Shown here piece by piece: positions 1-5,741 of a stretch of 5,741 nucleotides of DNA; position 1 is the stretch's first letter; the number at the start of each line of letters is the position of its first letter. Under the pieces are notes generated by a model that had not been told where the DNA came from, made no database searches, and was given only the letters and a program-made list of their open reading frames with translations. Source of the stretch: Pararhodospirillum photometricum DSM 122. Its GTDB lineage: Bacteria > Pseudomonadota > Alphaproteobacteria > Rhodospirillales > Rhodospirillaceae. The stretch is taken from the NCBI RefSeq assembly GCF_000284415.1, contig NC_017059.1:494690-500430 (forward strand), read 5' to 3'. The translations under genes and the position numbers were made by a program.

Positions 1-1592
<1,592 letters not shown>

Positions 1593-1637
1593 AGGGGCCC
1601 ATGATAGAACAAAACAAGCCCGGCCGCCAGGGAATTG

Positions 1638-1684
1638 AAGGAACGCAGGGGTCTGGGGAGGCCCCGCCTCCCCAGCCTTTCCTT
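1638..1684 (+). repeat. Intergenic palindrome, copy 1 of 3
   Basis: A perfect 10-base inverted repeat, CTGGGGAGGC (1653-1662) and GCCTCCCCAG (1666-1675), closes a 3-base loop and is followed by the pyrimidine tail CCTTTCCTT. An outer pairing is possible between AAGGAA (1638-1643) and TTCCTT (1679-1684). The copy shares GGGGTCTGGGGAGGCC and GCCTCCCCAGCCTT with copy 3 near 5245-5275. It lies between the stop of the small membrane-protein gene and the uvrB start, both on the minus strand. The pyrimidine tail is on the plus strand, so for the minus-strand transcripts this is a hairpin without a downstream U-run. It could stabilise or process the 3' end of the sqr message, or simply be a dispersed REP-like element. 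Confidence 0.75.
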
Positions 1685-1689
1685 ATCTC

Positions 1690-2064
1690 TTACGTAATCA
1701 ACCGCGGCGCCGGATCCGGCCGCCCCAGCAAGGCCCGCAAGCCAAAGCCGGCGTAGGCCAAAATGGTGGTCCCCACCAATCCCGCCCCCCAGATGATGCC
1801 AATCAAGAGCCAGTCCACCGGCCCGCCGGCATCGGTAAAGCCCGAATGCGTGACCCAGGCCATCAAAGCCAAGGCCGCAAAGCCGCCCACCACCCCCATG
1901 GCTTCGCAGCGCAACAGACGCGTGCTGCACACCCGTCCCTCGCGCCAAATCACGTAGGCCGTTGCACCAGTCCCGGCCAGCGAGATCAGGAGCAAGATCC
2001 AAAGCAGCGGCCCCATCATCTCCTGCAAGACGACGAACAGCATGAACAGATTAAAGTTTTGCAT
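1690..2064 (-). CDS. Small three-helix membrane protein of unknown function, partner gene of sqr (DUF5368-like)
   Basis: No biochemical role is known to me. The 124-residue protein has three hydrophobic segments, about 17-39, 55-74 and 83-108. The linker between the first two is basic (R41, R44, R49, R52), the second loop is short and mildly acidic (GFTDAGGPVD, 75-84), and the tail carries R110, R115 and R121. By the positive-inside rule this puts the N-terminus and loop 75-84 in the periplasm and the tail in the cytoplasm. The overall pattern resembles what I remember of DUF5368, an alphaproteobacterial family; that assignment is from memory and unchecked. The ATG sits 12 bases after the sqr stop, with the ribosome site GGAGAGG at 2069-2075, so the two genes are almost certainly cotranscribed. 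A membrane anchor, assembly or electron-transfer helper for the quinone reductase is a reasonable inference but not shown. There are no heme- or metal-binding motifs; C46 and C53 lie in the cytoplasmic linker. Confidence 0.85.
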   Translation of the reverse strand: MQNFNLFMLFVVLQEMMGPLLWILLLISLAGTGATAYVIWREGRVCSTRLLRCEAMGVVGGFAALALMAWVTHSGFTDAGGPVDWLLIGIIWGAGLVGTTILAYAGFGLRALLGRPDPAPRLIT

Positions 2065-2068
2065 GGGG

Positions 2069-2075
2069 CCTCTCC
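2069..2075 (-). promoter_or_regulatory. Ribosome binding site of the small membrane-protein gene
   Basis: On the minus strand GGAGAGG lies four bases before the ATG at 2064, inside the 12-base gap after the sqr stop. It fixes the start of the membrane-protein gene and supports translation from the same message as sqr. Confidence 0.75.
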
Positions 2076-2076
2076 G

Positions 2077-3432
2077 TCAGGCGTTGCCGTGCAGCATGGC
2101 AAGGTAGGTCGGCTTCAAGGCGATGGTCTTCATCACCCAGGTGATCCACAGCTCTTCGAGCGGCGCGATCACCCCGGGGAAGGAGGGCACCAGATTGTTG
2201 TCGTAATCGAACTCCACCAGCATGGCCCGGCCCAGGCGGGTGATCAGGGGGCAGGAGGTGTAGCCGTTGTATGCCGCCTTGGAACTGCCGCCGGCGAGGG
2301 TCGCCACCAGATGATCGACGGCCACCGGCACCTGCCATTTCACGCTGGCCGCCGTCTTACCCTTGGGCACCCCGGCGGCATCACCCACCGCCCACACATT
2401 GGCAAAGCGCTTGTGCCGCAGCGAGGCCTTGTCCACCTCGACCCAGCCATCGGCGGCAAACGGCCCCTCTTGCCAGCGCAAGGGACTGTTGCGCACCGCG
2501 TCCACGGCCCGCATCGGTGGAATGACATTGATGAAGTCGTAGGAAATACGCGAGGGGCCATCGGGGGTCTGGAACACCGCCTCGCGTTTCCCTAGATCGA
2601 TGCCGGTCATCACATGATCGTAGCGTGTGGCAATGCCCCGATCCCGAAACAGCATGCGGACCTTTTCACTAACGATGGGCACGCTGAACAAGGCCTTGTT
2701 CTGCGCCGCGTACACCAAGTCGGCCTTGCCCCGGGTGCCGCGCTTGCGCAGCACGTCGTCGGTGATGAAGGTGTATTTCAGGGGAGCCCCGGCGCACTTC
2801 ATTTCGGTGGCCGGCCGCAAGAACACGCCGACCCCGCCCTTGTCGGCGAAGTTGGACATCGCCTGCCACGTTGCCTCGGCTCCCTCGGCGCTATGATAAT
2901 GACTGCCCAGCCCGTCTTGACCAATGCGGGTCACGTCCATGCCGTCAATGGCGGCGTAATCCAGCTTGAGGCCCGATGCCACCACCAGGAAATCGTAAGG
3001 GATCTTGCGCCCCTTTTCGGTGGTGAGGCTGTTGCCCTCGGGATCAAACTCGGCCACCCCCTCCTCGATCCAGCTCACGCCCGACGGTACGTAGGAAGCG
3101 GTTTCCGACACCGTATAAGAGCCGGGCTTGAGGCCCGCCGCCACCAGGGTATACCCCGGTTGGTAAAAGTGCGCCTTGCGCGCATCCACGAGGGTAATGC
3201 TGGCCCCTGTCACCCGCTGCGCCAGTTGGGCGGCAAAGGCCAAACCGGCCGCGCCGGCGCCTGCGATCACGATGCGCGCCTTGCTTGGCACCGGCGCATC
3301 GGCAGCGTAGGCCGGCGCGCTCAGGCCCAAGCTGCCCAAGCCCCCCAGCCCGGCCATGCTCACGCCGGCCGCGCCCAGCGCCAGCACCTCGCGCCGCTTC
3401 AGCCCTGGCGGATGACTGCTGTTGTCGGTCAT
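2077..3432 (-). CDS. sqr: Tat-exported sulfide:quinone oxidoreductase, type II-like flavoprotein
   Basis: SQR oxidises sulfide to sulfane sulfur or polysulfide and passes two electrons through FAD to membrane quinone. The 451-residue product opens with a twin-arginine signal (KRREVL, 12-17; hydrophobic stretch about 18-39; likely cleavage after APAYA, residue 43), placing the enzyme in the periplasm. The FAD-binding GAGAAG is at 58-63, and the second FAD-contact motif (VWAVGDAAG) is at 346-354. The two cysteines expected to be redox-active are C213 in KCAGAP and C394 in YTSCPL; both contexts match the mitochondrial (type II) enzymes, in which these are the catalytic pair. The C-terminal segment from about 426 is amphipathic, as expected for the monotopic membrane-binding helices. 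I chose the ATG at 3432 because AGGGAGGG (3441-3448) precedes it and the Tat motif starts 12 residues in; an in-frame TTG at 3480 only adds leader-like sequence. The downstream membrane-protein gene follows 12 bases later. Flavocytochrome c sulfide dehydrogenase flavoprotein is the main alternative, less likely given the SQR-type cysteine contexts and no adjacent cytochrome gene. Confidence 0.9.
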   Translation of the reverse strand: MTDNSSHPPGLKRREVLALGAAGVSMAGLGGLGSLGLSAPAYAADAPVPSKARIVIAGAGAAGLAFAAQLAQRVTGASITLVDARKAHFYQPGYTLVAAGLKPGSYTVSETASYVPSGVSWIEEGVAEFDPEGNSLTTEKGRKIPYDFLVVASGLKLDYAAIDGMDVTRIGQDGLGSHYHSAEGAEATWQAMSNFADKGGVGVFLRPATEMKCAGAPLKYTFITDDVLRKRGTRGKADLVYAAQNKALFSVPIVSEKVRMLFRDRGIATRYDHVMTGIDLGKREAVFQTPDGPSRISYDFINVIPPMRAVDAVRNSPLRWQEGPFAADGWVEVDKASLRHKRFANVWAVGDAAGVPKGKTAASVKWQVPVAVDHLVATLAGGSSKAAYNGYTSCPLITRLGRAMLVEFDYDNNLVPSFPGVIAPLEELWITWVMKTIALKPTYLAMLHGNA

Positions 3433-3436
3433 TCCC

Positions 3437-3476
3437 GGTACCCTCCCTAGTTTTTGTCTCCCGAGACTAGGGTACC
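3437..3476 (-). promoter_or_regulatory. Leader hairpin that buries the sqr ribosome binding site
   Basis: In the sqr message GGTACCCTAGT (minus strand, 3476-3466) can pair with ACTAGGGAGGGTACC (3451-3437): eleven pairs with one four-base bulge. The 14-base apical part contains an inner GTCT/AGAC pairing (within GTCTCGGGAGAC). The Shine-Dalgarno AGGGAGGG (3441-3448) lies inside the 3' arm, and the ATG is only four bases beyond the hairpin. This is the geometry of a translational switch (thermometer, ligand- or protein-controlled leader). The same palindrome could instead be a DNA operator for a repressor. The structure is directly visible; its regulatory role is inferred. Confidence 0.55.
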
Positions 3477-3488
3477 GCAACTCATTGA

Positions 3489-3519
3489 ATTAGAAAAGGC
3501 TAATACGTAAATCTGTCAC
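3489..3519 (-). promoter_or_regulatory. Candidate sqr promoter
   Basis: Reading the minus strand, GTGACA (3519-3514, five of six to TTGACA) and TCTAAT (3494-3489, five of six to TATAAT) are separated by 19 bases, longer than the ideal 17. Transcription would then start near 3482, giving a leader of about 50 bases almost entirely occupied by the hairpin at 3437-3476. That fit is suggestive, but the spacing makes the call weak. Confidence 0.3.
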
Positions 3520-3541
3520 ACGGAATACTCCTGTTTTATAA

Positions 3542-3552
3542 GGTATAATACC
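3542..3552 (+). promoter_or_regulatory. TATAAT within a perfect 11-base palindrome, candidate -10 of the glycosyltransferase gene
   Basis: GGTATAATACC is a perfect inverted repeat around a central A and contains a consensus -10 hexamer (3544-3549) in plus orientation. No recognisable -35 lies 16-18 bases upstream and there is no extended TG element, so it would need an activator or an alternative sigma factor, or it may be an operator. Used as a promoter, it would give the glycosyltransferase message a leader of roughly 220 bases containing two hairpins. Confidence 0.3.
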
Positions 3553-3629
3553 TCGGGTCGTTCGTTGGCCGCAACAGCGGCGACGTTGGGGCGCAGGGCA
3601 ATCGGGGGACCGAGGACGTGACGGCCGGC

Positions 3630-3680
3630 GAAAGAAAAGGAGATGACGGGGGAGGCCCGCGCCTCCCCACCTTTCCTTTC
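3630..3680 (+). repeat. Intergenic palindrome, copy 2 of 3, within a composite hairpin
   Basis: The inner stem GGGGAGGC (3649-3656) and GCCTCCCC (3661-3668) closes a CCGC loop and matches the core of copies 1 and 3. Around it GAAAGAAAAGG (3630-3640) pairs with CCTTTCCTTTC (3670-3680) in 10 of 11 positions, leaving an asymmetric internal loop of eight bases against one. The A-rich left arm and T-rich right arm resemble a bidirectional terminator, yet the element sits upstream of both flanking genes, which point away from each other. It may be a leader attenuator for the glycosyltransferase or a dispersed repeat that landed between promoters. Confidence 0.7.
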
Positions 3681-3773
3681 TCGTCTTCTCCGACCGATGC
3701 CCGGCTCACCCGCTTACCCTGCGTTGGGGAGTTCCCGCCGTCCCCCTCTTTTCGCGCGGGCTGATCAACACCG

Positions 3774-5234
3774 GTGCCGTCCATGATCCAGAGTCTTGAT
3801 CCCGTTTCCCTGTCGGTCTCCTCGGGGCTTCCCGGAATGCTGCAAGGGGCCACACTTCTCCCGGTTTTGGTTTTTGCCATGCTTGGCCTCCATTACCTGT
3901 GGCTTACGGCCCTCACGTTTCGTGCGCCGCGCCCGGTCCCGCCGCGGGCGACCGACGAGACGGCCCTGCCCCCGGTCTTGGTGCAGATTCCGGCGATGAA
4001 CGAAGGGCCGTTGGTGGAGCGGGCGCTCAGGGCGGCCTGTGCGCTCGATTACCCGCGCGACCGGCTCACCGTGCAGTTTCTTGACGACAGCGACGACGGC
4101 TCGCCCCCGGCCAACGCCGCCCTGGCCCGGCGGATCGCGACCGAAACCCACACGGCCCTCCTGCTGCGTCATCGGGTCGAGCGGCATGGCTACAAGGCGG
4201 GATCGCTGGCCCAGGGCCTAGCTGGCCTCGACAGTCCGTTTGTGGCGGTTTTCGATGCCGACTTCGTGCCTCCGCCCGACTTCCTCAAGCGGACGATGCC
4301 GTTGTTCACCGATTCTTCGGTGGGGTTTGTCCAAACCCGCTGGGGCCATGCCAACCGCGACGAGAGCCTGCTGACCCGCGCCCAGGCGGCGATCTTGGAT
4401 GCTCACTTTTTGGTGGAGCAAACGGCGCGGGCCCGCGCCGGTCTGCCGTTGGCCTTTAACGGCACCTGCGGCGTGTGGCGCCGCGCGGCGTTGGAGGAGG
4501 CCGGAGGCTGGCAAGGCGACACCTTGACGGAAGACCTGGACCTTTCCTTGCGCGCCGCGCTCGCCGGCTATCGGGGGGCCTACCTGCCCGACGTGGTGGT
4601 GCCGGGCGAACTGCCGGCCTCGGTGCGGGCGTGGCAAACCCAGCAATACCGCTGGACCAAGGGCTTTGCCGAGGTGTTGGTCAAGCTGGGCGCTCGGGTC
4701 TGGCGCAGCCCCTGGCCGCTGACGTGGCGGCTGGCGGTGACGGTCCAGTTGGTTCAGGCGTGCTTTTTTCCCCTGGCCTTGTTGAGCCTGCTGCTGGCTC
4801 TGCCGGCCCTGGTTCTCGACCGGCCGCTGTCTTCGCCGCTGGGCGAAATCGTGGGGGCGGGCGGCGCCCTGGGAGTGGTCGGGGTGCTGGCCTTCCTGGG
4901 TCGGGCCCAGGCGCTGGCCGGACGCCTGCATCCCTGGCAGACCCCGCGAGACGTGGTCTTGGCCATGGTCTTCACCAGTGGCTTGATGCTGTCCAACTCG
5001 CGGGCGGTCCTTGAGGCGGCACTACGCCGGCGCAGCCCGTTCATCCGCACGCCCAAGGCGGCGGACCGCCCCTTCAACCCGCCCAAGCTGCCTGAGCTTC
5101 TGAGCGGCTTGGCCCTCATCACCTTGTTTTTCGTGGAGCAGGCCTGGAACGCCCCCTTTGTCGCGCTGGGCGGCGTCGGCCTCCTGCTCTTGGGACTCCC
5201 CGACCTTGGCCTCAGCCGCCCCCGCTCCTCTTGA
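3774..5234 (+). CDS. Membrane-bound family 2 glycosyltransferase, cellulose-synthase superfamily (CslA-like)
   Basis: This is a processive-type GT2 enzyme expected to polymerise a beta-linked polysaccharide from a nucleotide sugar at the inner membrane. The full catalytic set is present, numbered from the GTG at 3774: DDS (104-106), DAD (161-163), TED (252-254) and QxxRW (290-294). The segment FNGTCGVWRRAALEEAGGW (228-246) followed by TED is typical of CslA/CslC-like glucomannan or glucan synthases. One membrane helix lies near 25-49, ahead of the catalytic domain; about five more hydrophobic stretches follow between 318 and 478. There is no PilZ domain and no neighbouring bcsB, bcsZ or bcsC, so a standard cellulose synthase operon is unlikely. 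Donor and product cannot be read from sequence. An in-frame TGA at 3762 means the start is at or after the GTG at 3774; the ATGs at 3783 and 3837 are alternatives, none with a clear ribosome site. The gene appears to be transcribed alone and ends at a hairpin terminator. Confidence 0.88.
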   Translation: MPSMIQSLDPVSLSVSSGLPGMLQGATLLPVLVFAMLGLHYLWLTALTFRAPRPVPPRATDETALPPVLVQIPAMNEGPLVERALRAACALDYPRDRLTVQFLDDSDDGSPPANAALARRIATETHTALLLRHRVERHGYKAGSLAQGLAGLDSPFVAVFDADFVPPPDFLKRTMPLFTDSSVGFVQTRWGHANRDESLLTRAQAAILDAHFLVEQTARARAGLPLAFNGTCGVWRRAALEEAGGWQGDTLTEDLDLSLRAALAGYRGAYLPDVVVPGELPASVRAWQTQQYRWTKGFAEVLVKLGARVWRSPWPLTWRLAVTVQLVQACFFPLALLSLLLALPALVLDRPLSSPLGEIVGAGGALGVVGVLAFLGRAQALAGRLHPWQTPRDVVLAMVFTSGLMLSNSRAVLEAALRRRSPFIRTPKAADRPFNPPKLPELLSGLALITLFFVEQAWNAPFVALGGVGLLLLGLPDLGLSRPRSS

Positions 5235-5247
5235 GGCGCCGAGGGGT

Positions 5248-5284
5248 CTGGGGAGGCCTGCCTCCCCAGCCTTCCTTCTTTTGC
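5248..5284 (+). terminator. Palindrome copy 3 of 3, probable terminator between convergent genes
   Basis: CTGGGGAGG (5248-5256) and CCTCCCCAG (5261-5269) form a perfect nine-base stem with a CCTG loop, followed by CCTTCCTTCTTTTG. The hairpin starts 13 bases after the glycosyltransferase stop, and its T-rich tail is in the right orientation for that gene. The lysK stop at 5287 arrives from the other side, where the run AAAAGAAGGAAGG precedes the stem, so it may end both messages. The flanking GGGGTCT and the stem are shared with copy 1. Confidence 0.7.
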
Positions 5285-5286
5285 CG

Positions 5287-5741
5287 TCAGCCCGCCAAAT
5301 CCTCGCCGGCGATGGCGCGATCAAGCAGGGCCAGGGTCTCGTCGAGACCATAGAGGGCGATAAAGGTCCCCATGCGCGGCCCCTGGTCCTGGCCCAGCAG
5401 CACTTGGTAGAGCACCTGGAACCACGCCTTGAGGTCGCCCAGCCCCTCGTGACGCTTGCCGGTTTCGTAGACCGCGTCTTGCAGGGCCGAGGCGTCGGCC
5501 GGCTGGGCGAGGCCGGCCAGGGTGGCGCGCAGGTCGGCCAGCGCCGCCGTTTCCTCGACGGTGGCCTTGCGGTAGCGCTTGGTTGGCAGCACGAAATCCC
5601 GGTAATAGGCAATGGCCCGTGCGACCAGCACCCCCAGGGTGGGGGCGTTTTGCGGGGTGGCGCCGGGGGCATAGCGCCCGATGTAGTGCCAAATCACCGC
5701 CGGATCGTCGGAGTGGCAGACACTCACGAGGTTGAGCAAAA
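5287..5741 (-). CDS. lysK: Class I lysyl-tRNA synthetase, C-terminal 150 residues (5' part beyond window)
   Basis: Lysine--tRNA ligase charges tRNA-Lys in the cytoplasm. The visible end carries the sequence pattern of the class I (archaeal-type) enzyme: LLNLVSVCHSDDPAVIWHYI near the cut edge, then YYRDFVLPTKRYR, then LKAWFQVLYQVLLGQDQGPRMGTF and ALYGLDETLALLDRAIAGEDLAG before the TGA. This is the helical anticodon-binding region; the catalytic HIGH and KMSKS motifs are outside the window. The codon TTG at 5739 is internal, not a start, because family homology continues to the edge. Class I LysRS instead of the usual bacterial class II is a known trait of many alphaproteobacteria and supports the taxonomic guess. 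The gene is convergent with the glycosyltransferase and is sometimes labelled lysS. Confidence 0.9.
   Translation of the reverse strand, partial: LLNLVSVCHSDDPAVIWHYIGRYAPGATPQNAPTLGVLVARAIAYYRDFVLPTKRYRKATVEETAALADLRATLAGLAQPADASALQDAVYETGKRHEGLGDLKAWFQVLYQVLLGQDQGPRMGTFIALYGLDETLALLDRAIAGEDLAG

Larger units (their letters stand above)
3477..3773. other. Divergent intergenic region between sqr and the glycosyltransferase
   Basis: I see no convincing gene here. The part nearest sqr (about 3477-3552) is clearly richer in A and T than its surroundings and is where promoters for both directions most likely lie. Next is a small imperfect hairpin (CGT-tg-GCCGC, loop AACA, GCGGC-g-ACG, 3563-3585), then palindrome copy 2 (3630-3680), then a pyrimidine-rich stretch to about 3755. 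An in-frame TGA at 3762-3764 closes the glycosyltransferase frame upstream. The long open frame on the minus strand across 3536-3880 has no plausible protein character and overlaps the glycosyltransferase. Confidence 0.6.

Noticed and set aside
1593..1689. Possible LexA box upstream of uvrB
   Set aside because: GTTC occurs at isolated places, but no second GTTC lies at the required seven-base spacing, and there is no CTGT-N8-ACAG site.
2614..3450. 278-codon plus-strand open frame opposite sqr
   Set aside because: It is antisense to the conserved sqr frame, has no recognisable motif, and its composition is typical of a mirror frame.
3433..3480. Extended sqr start at a TTG (3480)
   Set aside because: The added 16 residues would precede the Tat motif and be encoded by the hairpin leader; the ATG at 3432 has a strong Shine-Dalgarno and gives a normal Tat signal length.
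3477..3552. Possible SqrR/BigR-type operator (ATTC-N8-GAAT) upstream of sqr
   Set aside because: ATTC and GAAT elements are present singly (for example around 3485-3490 and 3523-3527), but none are paired at the right spacing and orientation.
3643..3786. 47-codon plus-strand frame whose TGA overlaps the ATG at 3783 as ATGA
   Set aside because: The overlap looks like translational coupling, but the GGAG directly abuts the ATG with no spacing, the frame is largely made of the palindrome and its tail, and the peptide is P/R/S-rich without character.
3536..3880. 114-codon minus-strand open frame in the divergent region
   Set aside because: It overlaps the start of the glycosyltransferase, runs through the palindrome and its pyrimidine tail, and its product is low-complexity with no family resemblance.
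4218..5014. Open frames on both strands inside the glycosyltransferase (4218-4931 minus, 4475-5014 plus)
   Set aside because: They are shadows of the motif-bearing glycosyltransferase frame, with no independent ribosome site or domain.

Overview
The window is GC-rich with an alphaproteobacterial look, and I infer a member of the Rhodospirillales, probably a purple non-sulfur bacterium of the Rhodospirillum/Pararhodospirillum type. The basis is indirect: a class I (archaeal-type) lysyl-tRNA synthetase, a Tat-exported sulfide:quinone reductase, the codon usage, and a dispersed GGGGAGGC/GCCTCCCC palindrome between genes. The species is not proven by this sequence.

Layout. Positions 1-1592 (minus) hold the first 530 residues of UvrB, which runs off the left edge. 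Positions 1593-1689 are a short gap with palindrome copy 1. Positions 1690-3432 (minus) form a two-gene unit: a Tat-exported sulfide:quinone oxidoreductase (sqr), then, 12 bases after its stop, a 124-residue three-helix membrane protein of unknown function. Positions 3433-3773 are the divergent intergenic region. It contains an sqr leader hairpin that buries the Shine-Dalgarno sequence, an AT-rich promoter-like stretch, and palindrome copy 2 inside a larger composite hairpin. Positions 3774-5234 (plus) encode a membrane-bound family 2 glycosyltransferase of the cellulose-synthase superfamily, closest in motifs to CslA-type enzymes. Palindrome copy 3 follows as a likely terminator. Positions 5287-5741 (minus) are the C-terminal 150 residues of class I lysyl-tRNA synthetase, running off the right edge.

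Function. uvrB and lysK are housekeeping genes (nucleotide excision repair; tRNA charging). The sqr pair is the only clear functional module: a periplasmic flavoenzyme that would oxidise sulfide and pass electrons to membrane quinone, together with a small membrane protein whose predicted topology puts its N-terminus and one loop on the same periplasmic side. The glycosyltransferase is monocistronic here and probably makes a beta-linked cell-surface polysaccharide. I see no mobile element, CRISPR array, tRNA or rRNA. The points most worth a second look are the sqr/membrane-protein pair, the ribosome-site-masking hairpin ahead of sqr, and the three-copy palindrome.
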